A stretch of 64,000 nt of DNA from Ilyonectria destructans (Eukaryota; Ascomycota; Sordariomycetes; Hypocreales; Nectriaceae): the NCBI GenBank assembly GCA_020740775.1, contig JAHEWK010000003.1, positions 62,001 through 126,000 of the forward strand. Reading direction: 5' to 3'. Position numbers and translations under genes: made by a program. The notes beneath the pieces are model-generated. The model had not been told where the DNA came from and ran no database searches. It saw nothing but the letters and a program-made list of their open reading frames with translations. This document shows positions 62,301-64,000 of the stretch, piece after piece (position 1 is the first letter of the stretch; every line of letters starts with the position of its first letter).

Positions 62301-64000
62301 TAAATAGGATATAGGCTGCATTTGAAGGCGCGGGTCTTGCAAAAATGATCTCATCGATAGTGGGAGAGAGGCTGGTGATGAATGAATCCGACAACTCGAT
62401 AACATTCTCCACCATGCCTTCGCAAGACTCTTTTGTTGTCGGTGACACCACCATAAAATGAGCTTTGGCCTCCTCAATAATAGCCTGCCGACGACTTGCT
62501 GGATGCGAGGGATCGACAGGAATGAATGTACCCCCAGCCTTCATAATGCCGATCATTGCAACGATTGCCCACGATGACTTCTCGAAGCAGAAGGGAACCG
62601 GCGTCTCTAGTGACACGCCTAGCTGCGAAAGATGGGTCGCTAGAAGAGACGACAAGCGGTTTAGCTGAGCGTATGTAAGGCTGCCGTCCGATGTGGCAAT
62701 CGCCTCAGAATCAGGATCCAAAATCGCACGCTCAGAAATCAGCTCGTGCACGCAGGCATTGACCGGAAGAGCATCGGCGGTGTTCCATTGAATGGATTGT
62801 TGCAAGTCCCAGTCACTGGAAATCGATATCCCGGCTAGGGGTGCATCGCCTGGCTTTGCCAGCTGCTGGACGACATGCTCAAAGTGGTGGGACAGCGCAT
62901 GGAGCTGGGCCTCAGGTACAAGTTGCGGGTTGTATGCGAAGAGCAGGTCGACTTTGTCTTCATGGGTCAAACACTGGAAGACCAGCGGATAGGTAAAGTA
63001 GCCTTCCAGTGCATCTTGGTCTCCGTATACCTCCGAGCCCGCAGCCTGGAGGACTGCGTCCGACTCAACGCCTTCAGACGCAATATGCTGCACGGGCTGG
63101 ATAACCATCAAACTCGATAGCTGGCACGCCTCCTTCGCCTCGGGGCTGAGCCTGGAGATGTTCTGCAGGCCAAATTGTTCATATGCCACCATCTCTGACG
63201 CCTGCTTTTGAACGTCCTGGAGATAGCCCGAGACTGAGAGGTGCTGGCCTACACGGATCCGCACTGGGACTGTCGCTACCGTAGGCCCGGTCATCATATC
63301 GACACCGGCGGCCGGCGCGTGTCGACCAGACACTGTTGCGCCGAAACAGACGTTATCAGTGTCACAATACCGCGCAAGCACCATCGCCCATGCCGCCCGA
63401 AGAATCGTCGCCTTGGTAGCAGGGCTATTTTTCGGCATGGTCATCGAGATGGTCTTCTTCATAACACGGTTGGTCTGCTTGTCGTGGGCCTGTTTCGACT
63501 CGGGTGTAGTATCAGTGCGAGGGAATGTGGCTCGTTGAGCTCCTTCGAGCTGTGCCCCCCAGTACAGCTCAGCGGCATCTTGGTCGAGTTGCTTTGTGTA
63601 GTTGATGAATCCGGAGTATGACTGCAGTTCTGGTATCGGTTGTCCTCTGTATATGCCGTAGAGGGTTCCGAGTGCAAGATTCAGGCTCCATCCATCAAAG
63701 ATGGCATGATGGATGATCAGTACAAAGTAGCGCTGGCCGCTCTTTTCGGTGACGATGGCATAGCGGCACAATCGCAGACCATATTGCATCTCAACGGACT
63801 TTGCGGAGTCCATAAAGGATTTCACGTCGATACCGTCAGTCGGTTCCCAAATGGGTTCTTCGCGGATTACAGCCTGGATCGATACTCCATCCCGAGCCAC
63901 GATCCTAGTCCGCAGGTTTCCGCAAGCCTCGAGGGTCTTACTCCAGGCTTCCTTGAACTGGACTATATCCGTGTTCGCAGGGAGGCCGTAGACGTATTTG
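40060..64000 (-). CDS. Giant peptaibol-type nonribosomal peptide synthetase, C-terminal seven modules plus reductase (5' end outside window)
   Basis: The frame is open from the window edge to TAA at 40060-40062, about 7,980 codons with no intron. The apparent start at 63900 is an internal Val codon (GTG). The same frame continues upstream to 64000 as KYVYGLPANTDI and LEACGNLRTRIV inside a condensation domain, so the true start is elsewhere. Order: (C)A-T, then six C-A-T modules, then a thioester reductase. All seven C domains have an intact HHxxxDG motif, each A domain has its Walker-like TSG(S/T)TG loop, and each T domain has GGDS. There are no E, MT, KS or TE domains in view. Uniform modules, lack of introns and reductive release match peptaibiotic synthetases. 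The product is a linear peptide of at least seven residues with a C-terminal aldehyde or amino alcohol. Starter unit and total length cannot be told. Confidence 0.96.
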   Translation of the reverse strand, partial: KYVYGLPANTDIVQFKEAWSKTLEACGNLRTRIVARDGVSIQAVIREEPIWEPTDGIDVKSFMDSAKSVEMQYGLRLCRYAIVTEKSGQRYFVLIIHHAIFDGWSLNLALGTLYGIYRGQPIPELQSYSGFINYTKQLDQDAAELYWGAQLEGAQRATFPRTDTTPESKQAHDKQTNRVMKKTISMTMPKNSPATKATILRAAWAMVLARYCDTDNVCFGATVSGRHAPAAGVDMMTGPTVATVPVRIRVGQHLSVSGYLQDVQKQASEMVAYEQFGLQNISRLSPEAKEACQLSSLMVIQPVQHIASEGVESDAVLQAAGSEVYGDQDALEGYFTYPLVFQCLTHEDKVDLLFAYNPQLVPEAQLHALSHHFEHVVQQLAKPGDAPLAGISISSDWDLQQSIQWNTADALPVNACVHELISERAILDPDSEAIATSDGSLTYAQLNRLSSLLATHLSQLGVSLETPVPFCFEKSSWAIVAMIGIMKAGGTFIPVDPSHPASRRQAIIEEAKAHFMVVSPTTKESCEGMVENVIELSDSFITSLSPTIDEIIFARPAPSNAAYILFTSGSTGKPKSFIVDHAALSTSTVGHGRAYSLSRESRVLQFSSFIFDVSLSEILETLAFGGTVCIPSDVERLQNITGFINQTNVNTALLTSTFLRTLTPADIPSLKLLIFVGEAPARDVLDTWYDHVTVANAYGPSEICVFCSSHVYQSPVDEPAATIGRPFGCAGWIVESDDHQRLAPIGCTGELLVQRQMARGYLNNEEMTNAAFIKNVVWLPQSSAQDTRQFFKTGDLVRYRFDGTMEYLGRRDTQVKVRGYRVELGEIEYNIKQALPNVDYAAVDVFHRDSREALVAFVSFKDQETKKDSLDLSEWLLSMDEAFKSSFRNLTDDLKRVLPGYMVPTLFLPLQAMPFGATLKLDRKRLRELVNALSQEKLNEFSLSSEEKMDPTTEMEFTLRELWAQVLKISPQQIGKHDSFLQIGGDSITAIQLSSLAQQHGISLTISEIFEESRLSRMAAYAKGAEGVKSYETEPFALLTSGELTAIKSTIKEQCGLTSEQDIEDAYPCTSIQEGLLALTVKQPGSYTAKNVYHLPDHVDVARFTAAWNRTFEICSNLRTRIVWQNGTSVQATIREEAKWEPTNGMDLQTFMNGAGSLEMNYGTRLCRYALITEKSQRYFVLVLHHSIFDGWSINIILGTLYSVYQGQSVPTLQPFSSFINYTTQLDQVASGGYWKEQLQGAQRTTFPRTDFTTRPSKVVSRVMKTSMPIPKSANASITKATALRAAWAMVLARYCDTDDVCFGTTVSGRQAPVPGVDMMAGPTVVTVPVRVRLEKEKHVSTYLQDVQRQASEMVSYEQFGIRNISSVSEEAKDACDFSCLLVVQPVQQIVEARKTDGSALLAPTTSDDYTEDEDAYYSYPLVLMCLTFEDHIELEFLYHANVVDESQLHALSHQLDHVFQQLYTQHESQVGSISIAGDWDLQNAIKSNNAERDVVNACLHQLVSKQARIHPNNIAVDAWDGRLTYAQLDQAANRIAHLLIDDYGVQSGDFIQVCFEKSVWYIVAILGINKAGAAWVPLDPAHPRIRHQQIVQQTNAKIAIVSSANAASCASLVPHIVQLTPALNDKLAARSEYWSVHPPATDVNPSHPAYILFTSGTTGVPKGIVMQHRALCTSQLALAKKLGITPDVRLLQFSAYVFDVSVGEIVGALVSGACICVPSDHDRMNDLKRFINTKNVNWAYITPTFARTLKPDDLPSLKLLMLAGEAVSQDVLEMWFGRVRLVNGYGPAETCVITSVFEWQSVSESPVNIGSPVGCYWWVVDAQDPQKLVPTGCIGEIVVQGPNLLREYLDDAARTQEAVVTSLPEWAPRRTAPNWNRFYKTGDLGYFNTDGTIEYVGRKDTQVKIRGLRIELSEIEQNIRTCLEGVQQVVVEVLKTDAGSNLIALFSFSQDKRASQDAKSEDAFLALTPDLESQLTAMVGQLRVSLPQYLVPTVFLPCTYLPFTTSGKLDRKVLRNLVSALGTDRLTEYALAGGKKRAPETPMETQLQSVWSEVLRISVDSIGRDDSFMALGGDSITAIQLVTLLRDQGMMITVNDIFTDPRLSAVAAKVSDSDGTLTYESEPFGILPSGDVEATKSAIQDQCGLESTEVIEDAYPCTSLQEGLMALAVKQPGSYMAKYVYSLPADLNVPRFRAAWARTVELCTNLRTRIVVQDGLSVQAVIREPAKWESSDDCDLNSLMHPLDPITMQYGSRLCRYALVTENNKAYFVLIIHHAVFDGWSLNIMLGTLHSIYWGYSIPKLMPYSGFVNYTTQFDHAAAKSYWSAQLDGAQRATFPKTDIAPRKAKSVSRVVKETIPFAKSTDDSITKATIIRAAWAMVLARYCDSDDVCFGTSVSGRHAPVPGVDTMAGPAVATIPIRVRLDQEQSVSTLLQGIQQQASEMVEYEQFGMQNISRISQDTKEACDFSSLLVVQPVQHMSASNDAQPLLSAGPEMYKDEEAVDGYFTYPLVLQAFTHNDHVELVLIFNPEIIPEAQLRALAQHFNSAVQSLLRTTAAPLREISISSDWDLGKALDYNVEDPEIIRSSVHQMVEQQAQLRPNAAAIHAWDGRLTYSQLNIAANRLAHHLIDVLGVRVGDLVHTCFEKSAWFFVAMLAINKAGAAWVPLDPSHPVQRQQQIVQQTQASLILVSSANTEKCAGLLPKLLEVSATLDQWLTTQRGSPPSPASGVTPDHAAYVLFTSGSTGTPKGLVMQHYAVCTSQTAIRKRLRLTPSVRILQFASFVFDLCIGEIIGPLIAGATLCVPSEEMRMNGLKDFIRDQQINWAFLTPAFTRTLQPDDVPGLELLLLAGEAVGQDILDTWFGRVRLINGWGPAETCVFSTLHEWASTSESPLTVGRPVGGFCWVVDPADPQKLAPTGCVGEVMIQGPTLLREYLADPDRTAASSVTSLPQWAPRRESPYWKRFFKSGDLCFYNSDGTIEFVSRKDSQVKIRGLRVELGEVEHHLRTALPDVKQIVVDVHRGDAGTNLVAYYCFEDDTRTGSNLDAGNIFLPLTGHLKDQITAVVGQLSVTLPSYMVPTIFFPCRFMPSITSTKLDRNALKKLTATLSREELAKQSLADGEKRAPATPMEVRLQQIWATILKIPTSSIGRDDSFLRLGGDSITAIQFVTLASDAGLAITVKDLFTDPRLWAVADKVVEGEATSYEAAPFSMLPDGRVESLKSTVQAECNLASVDEVEDAYPCTSLQEGLMALAVKQPGSYIAKYAYRLPDEVDIGRFKMAWNRTVELCGNLRTRIVSKDGTSIQAVIREKAMWEPTDDLSLRDVMDSTKKIRMEYGSRLCRYALITDPSGREYFVLTIHHAVFDGWSLNIVLGTLYNLYHGGSIPTLQPYSSFINYTTQLDHTAASAYWMEQLNGAQRAMFPLTDPTHPAEPASQVMNMKIPFSESSDSSITKATVLRAAWATVLARYCDTDNVCFGTAVSGRHAPVSGIDKMAGPAVATVPVRVHLDRQKSISSFLHGIQKQASDMATYEQFGLHNISRLGRDIQEACDFTSLLVIQPVEHVTSGGDENKPMLLPVGSDEYENEESLQGYFTYPLVLQALTHGDHVELMLIYNPAIIPEQQLRTFSQHFEQAVKQLQAPGDALMDTVTLASEWDLKRAIEFNPEDPEIVEACVHQLVEIQARRQPNAPAIHAWDGELTYSQLDSAANRLACYLVDAIGVKPGDLVHLCFEKSVWFFVSLLAVNKAGAAWVPLDPSHPVQRQRQIVGQTKATLALTSPANFARCAELVPSVIEVMSELDQELMEEFGRDPQPPVLDVSPDHAAYILFTSGSTGTPKGLVMQHGAVCTSQTAIGKRLGLTSEVRILQFASFVFDLCIGEIIAPLLYGAALCIPSEETRMSGLKDFINETKVNWAFLTPSFARTLQPADLPGLELLLLTGEAVGRDVFKAWVGKLRLVTGWGPAETCVFSTLHEWKTAEESPQTVGRPVGGYCWIVDPDDPQRLAPTGCIGEVVIQGPTLLREYLADPTRTHASTVASLPEWAPRRSLPRWNRFFKSGDLCYYNQDGTIEFISRKDTQVKIRGLRVELGEVEHHIRASLGIARQVVVEVLKTDTGTNLGAYFCFTDDTHRGTVTAESIFLPVTAELRDQLMAVVGQLTVTLPSYMVPTMFFPCKFMPSITSTKLDRGGLKRLTASLSRDSLAGFSLVDSEKRAPATPMETRLRDIWATILKTPAASIGRDDSFLRIGGDSITAIQFVTAAREVGLAITVKDIFTDARLSAVAARVTETDDIAPSESEPFSLLAEIDVEVVKSTVREICELSSGQDIEDAYPCTSLQEGLLALAVKQPGSYIAKYVYRLPDTIDRARFEGAWSQTIDVCSNLRTRILLQNEYSIQAIIREKATWESTEGLDLRSFMDTMKTVRMEYGSRLCRYGFVAQETGERYFVLMIHHAVFDGWSLNIALGTLYGIFAGQPVSALQPYSGFINYIQQLDQNAANDYWTEQLEGAQRSIFPRVDLAADLKPASRIMKHKISFDSTSNDSVTKATILRAAWAVVLARYCDSDDVCFGTTVSGRHAPVAGVDRMAGPAVATIPVRVRLDSQKGVASFLEGIQQQAADMVAFEQFGLRNISKVSQAAKEACDFSSLLVIQPVQHMTADDVSVGADPLLSAGPDSFKDEEAVEGYFTYPLVLQCFTHKDHVELLLIFNPNVITESQSQTLSYHFDRAVQQLLLHRDDALLDKISIASDWDLKKAQDYNPEEPQIIRSCFHQLVEMQALYQPEASAIEAWDGQLTYTQLNRAANRLAHHLRDAFGVQTGDFIHVCFEKSVWFFVAILAVNKAGAAWVPLDPSHPLQRQQQIVKQTGARLALSSPANAKRCASLTPLVATVTSALDEKLTAERGSPIAPVCGVTPDHPAYVLFTSGSTGTPKGLVMQHGALCTSQTAIAKRLRLTSKVRILQFASFVFDLCIGEIIGPLLAGATLCVPSEEVRMSGIKEFVNEMKINWAFLTPSFTRTLKPSDMPGLELLLLTGEAVGRDVFEVWVDKLRLVTGWGPAETCVFSTLHEWKSVAESPQTVGKPVGGYCWIVDPQDPQRLAPTGCIGEVVIQGPTLLQEYLADPVRTAASTVTKLPPWAPHNTSPNWNRFFKSGDLCYYNHDGTIEFVSRKDTQVKIRGLRVELGEVEHHLRAALPNVRQVAVDLFQGESGASLAAYFCFSDETRTSTGGAESGTDSIPLPLTDDTKGQITAAIGHLSVTLPSYMVPAIFFPCRYMPSITSTKLDRGSLKRLAATLSRESLAKYSLAETEKRAPTMPMEVRVQQAWSTILKIPTEQIGRDDSFFRIGGDSITAIQFVTLAREAGLTITVRDIFTDPRLSAVAAKVVEGEGATFEVQPFSLLSNTSPSAIQSSVRDECHLLSNQDVEDAYPCTSLQEGLMALAVKQPGSYTAKYVYQLGDNIDTARFKAAWNQTLEHCSNLRTRIVVRDGVAVQTIIKEQAAWEPTVDGADLNSAMTSAKTIHMQYGSRLCRYGLVIDRSGRRFFTLVVHHAILDGWSLNLVLGVLSTLYQQAPVPALLPYSSFVNYTIQVDEAATKSYWTSQLAGAQRAVFPRTTMLADSKPVSCIMKTSTLFPKSMDTSTTKATIVRAAWAIMLARYSDTDDICFGTTVSGRHAPVPGVDSMPGPTIATVPVRLRLNKQEPLSNILRDIQQQASGMVAYEQFGLRNIANVSPEAKEACNFSSLLVIQPMQQMTSGDSTDDAIFVPINPDAYDAGQSLEGYFSYPLVALCMIYDDRVDVDLVYDSTVVTESMLEAFSHQFDHGINQLCTQEQKLLDDVNVASSWDLQKAVDWNQHDSDLVIADACLHRLVEEQAQRRPDDPAVSAWDMELTYDQLNKASNRVAHLLINGFGVTPGDLIHVCFEKSGWYIVAILAINKAGGAWVPLDPAHPTSRHKQIVEQTGAKIAITSPTYADICGNLVPYVIELSTALDKKLEKRSKRLSMRPPAGYVSPADPAYVLFTSGTTGVPKGLVMQHRAVCTSQRAISRRLGIQPGVRMLQFSAHVFDVSVGEIVGALISGACVCVPSDHDRMNNIKEFIVKMDVNWAFLTPSFARTIRPEDIPCLKLLLLCGEKIAQDVFDTWYGKVRLINGWGPAETCVFSGLHEWTSPTDSPLTVGRPVGCSWWIVDPQDPTRLVPNGCVGEMVIQGPTLLREYLTDPTSTSKALVTSPEWAPQHTSPHWSRFYRTGDLGFYNHDGTVEFVGRKDTQVKIRGLRIELGEVEEHIRTSLPGIKQLTVDVLETDRASTLVAYFSFSDKSRVIGPDTEGAFIPLTRDLESQVTTMVGQLHVSLPQYMIPTVFIPCSYFPFTISRKLDRKGLRTMADALTPSEMASYALIGSKKRAPETDMEAKLQALWSDILKIPTESIGRDDSFMSLGGDSIAAIQLVALAGEQGISLTVATIFKDPRLVQVAAGASLTGSEQQLSTMEPWVMIPKDTRSEILREASKQCQVDSHLIEDGFPCTPLQEGLIALAEKQPGSYMARFVLELRKDVDLIRFKSALQATLSACANLRTRIILSTRGMMQVVLDEEPTWRDVEGSSLSEVLKLPMVHVGYGTPLSYFMLASTKGRNHLVWDMHHSIYDGWTLGCMLSILQSSYDGQEHFKPLLLNHYVQYALSSNADDRRRFWLAQLDGANTAKFPDNRTTLSETSSPMLFTSDIHIPEHRTANITTSSLLRAAWAIVLAKYLETDDVVFGSTVSGRNAPVPGMQTILGPTIATVPVRVRVGTASTIAQFLSSVQEQANDMIPFEYTGLQNISKLSDTARVACDFQNLLIIQPSMKVEAAAESAFKLIDTDVPGTKTTNESYDTYPLVFQCVLGDNGDITITVNYDAQRVSSEQIQWICKHFEHVVGQLVTKDTSLPLSQVDLFSPHDVKQIHTWNNNKMPEAVNACVHDLISKQASRHPNREAIFSIAGSLTYGQLDRISTQLGIHLSQMGVKPGTIVPMCLEKSRWATVAQLAIMKAGATFMPLDPSHPHSRRQALVKEVEASFMIVSPTTASSCAHMTYESVNLSDSFMSRLPRLINPAMRLPKCSPQSAAYVFFTSGSTGKPKGVVLQHSAVCSSIKGHGTAYGLGPESRVLQFSNYIFDGSIAEIFTPLVFGGTICVPSDAARLENITGYVHKARVNVAMLTPSFARTFRPEETPGITTLVLGGEAMTQDNLETWYGRVKLINAYGPTEVCVDATSHVFQSPGESASTIGRSQNSTCWIADAEDYHRLVPVGCVGELLVQGPTLARGYFNDMDKTKASFVEDVNWLPSSFSGVSKRFYKTGDLVKYNYDGTIHYIGRKDTQVKTRGLRIELGEIEYNIKAALSAVENVVVDVIRQDSSDLLVAFINFNNLGDGGDTIKKPFDLRTSILELDPAMQKSLTAIAGYLKDALPSYMVPDIFLALGDMPFISSMKLDRSLLRQQAVAMPTEELLTYKASRRAAFREPSTAIQRSIRGLWSRVLSVREDSISIDDNFYYLGGDSIQLVTLAKFIHNEHNVALGLGLLNDKNLTVSGLADFIEDADVREREPEKIDLMAELSTILDTTLSRASEGFAASRPSALPRQASIFLTGATGYLGTEILRQLLNLQTVATVVTLVRATSAQQGLERIKKTARIAKWWDNNRNHAKLEVWTGDLSLDQLGLSDSNWERLYGVSSGKNIDAIIHNGAVVNWNADYAKLRAANINSTVDLIKAAASSPIKPKLVYVSGGAKIDIQADMSANATMLAQSNGYNQTKFLSEAIIHKISSELPANQNRLSTVKPGLIIGTAEEGVANTDDFMWRVVSGAAQLQAYPQEPSNHWLQISDVHTVADTIINNILTTTSVTPFVEVANRMPVATFWDSVNTGLEAPCEPMALETWIPLALEHVEKVGDSHPLWPVQHFLGHLGAPLSPTETTPRPEELLPLQRAVRSNIKYLAHIGFVPSSTSQAGLLKADRIQRSTMS
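41341..44478 (-). other. NRPS module 7, terminal module (C-A-T)
   Basis: The C domain has HHSIYDGW (about 44092-44118) and is more divergent than the others. TSGSTGKPKG lies near 42705. The A-domain code is DGAMVGAVDK, unlike all other modules, so the last residue, the one released reductively, differs from the rest. The T domain reads GGDSIQLVTLAKF near 41445 and is about three residues shorter after the carrier Ser than the other six (GGDSITAIQLVTL). Confidence 0.86.
44479..47753 (-). other. NRPS module 6 in view (C-A-T)
   Basis: HHAILDGW lies at about 47357-47380, TSGTTGVPKG near 45955 and GGDSI near 44710. The code is DVGFLCGVFK, a hydrophobic aliphatic-type pocket. The substrate is not assigned. 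Confidence 0.87.
47754..51027 (-). other. NRPS module 5 in view (C-A-T), Aib-like code
   Basis: HHAVFDGW lies at about 50635-50658, TSGSTGTPKG near 49240 and GGDSI near 47975. The code is DLGFLTGVFK, as in module 4. It is slightly longer in the A-domain C-terminal subdomain (TSTGGAESGTDS insertion). Confidence 0.85.
51028..54290 (-). other. NRPS module 4 in view (C-A-T), Aib-like code
   Basis: HHAVFDGW lies at about 53898-53922, TSGSTGTPKG near 52505 and GGDSI near 51260. The code is DLGFLTGVFK, identical to module 5 and one residue from module 3. Long stretches of the A domain match module 5 (LLLLTGEAVGRDVF, VTGWGPAETCVFSTLHEWK), pointing to duplication of a module. Confidence 0.85.
54291..57548 (-). 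other. NRPS module 3 in view (C-A-T), Aib-like code
   Basis: HHAVFDGW lies at about 57157-57180, TSGSTGTPKG near 55770 and GGDSI near 54515. The code DLGFLAGVFK is of the DLG(F/Y)LxGVFK type that, as I recall, marks aminoisobutyrate/isovaline modules of Trichoderma peptaibol synthetases. The assignment is inference. Confidence 0.85.
57549..60811 (-). other. NRPS module 2 in view (C-A-T)
   Basis: HHSIFDGW lies at about 60425-60448, TSGTTGVPKG near 59030 and GGDSI near 57770. The A-domain code read by eye is DVGYMAGVIK, a small hydrophobic type of pocket. The module most resembles module 6 in its A domain (FDVSVGEIVGAL). Confidence 0.88.
60812..64000 (-). other. NRPS module 1 in view (C partial, A, T)
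   Basis: The C domain is cut by the window edge but keeps HHAIFDGW (about 63690-63713). The A-domain code read by alignment to PheA is DVSLIVAVFK. Its phosphate loop reads TSGSTGKPKSF, lacking the usual final Gly, and the following core reads LLTSTF instead of LTPTF. The T-domain GGDSI is near 61040. The substrate is not predictable by eye; it differs clearly from modules 2-6. Confidence 0.85.

Noticed and set aside
63898..63900. Start codon of the NRPS at 63900
   Set aside because: The codon is GTG read as Met. The same frame continues upstream in typical condensation-domain sequence to the window edge, so it is internal.
40060..64000. Antisense open frames of 60-160 residues inside the NRPS
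   Set aside because: All are shadows of the strongly coding minus strand and repeat at the same place in each module.

Overview
The window looks like a chromosomal segment of a filamentous ascomycete (Pezizomycotina; probably a sordariomycete, by inference). The evidence is short GT-AG introns of about 50-90 bp with CTAAC/CTGAC-type branch sites, fungus-restricted families (DUF2434, Zn2Cys6 regulators, Pth11/rhodopsin-like membrane proteins, chloroperoxidase-type heme-thiolate peroxidase), degenerate Ty1/copia LTRs and AT-rich islands, and a very long intronless nonribosomal peptide synthetase (NRPS).

The right-hand 24 kb (40060-64000, minus strand) is one uninterrupted NRPS reading frame whose 5' end lies beyond the window. 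Seven C-A-T modules are visible, followed by a C-terminal thioester reductase (TD/R) domain. There are no epimerisation, methylation or thioesterase domains. This is the architecture of peptaibol/peptaibiotic synthetases: uniform C-A-T modules, reductive release as an aldehyde or amino alcohol, and no introns. Modules 3-5 carry nearly identical specificity codes (DLGFLAGVFK / DLGFLTGVFK) of the kind linked to alpha-aminoisobutyrate/isovaline/alanine in Trichoderma synthetases. A run of small alpha-alkyl residues is therefore the best guess for part of the product. The starter end is out of view.

The left 8 kb is a small redox/regulator neighbourhood in decay. It holds the C-terminal part of a Zn2Cys6 regulator (1-1287), an SDR with an in-frame stop (2210-3275), an MFE-2-type SDR with a frameshifting deletion in its NAD-binding loop (4644-5557), an internally deleted regulator that keeps its zinc cluster (6063-6610), and one apparently intact SDR (6879-7877). 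The regulator and retinol-dehydrogenase-like SDR families each occur twice, which suggests a segmental duplication. A perfect 9-bp inverted repeat containing CCG-N5-CGG lies upstream of the intact SDR.

The middle (8-36 kb) is gene-poor. It contains pseudogenes of a DUF1593 protein, an NmrA-like reductase, a cytochrome P450 cut off by a copia LTR, and a CHAT-domain protein. It also has copia LTRs in opposite orientation on either side of an intact purple acid phosphatase gene. Apparently intact genes are a small cysteine-rich secreted protein (11075-11401), the acid phosphatase (17034-19029), a six-exon Pth11/rhodopsin-like membrane protein (24103-25434), a conserved PPAY protein (29388-30215), a short peroxygenase/chloroperoxidase-like enzyme (31249-32224), and a possible coiled-coil protein (35641-36054). 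A DUF2434 membrane protein (37048-38866) lies between this region and the NRPS. I saw no convincing NRPS tailoring gene on this side; any others would lie beyond 64000. I recognised no RNA genes, although none can be excluded by eye.
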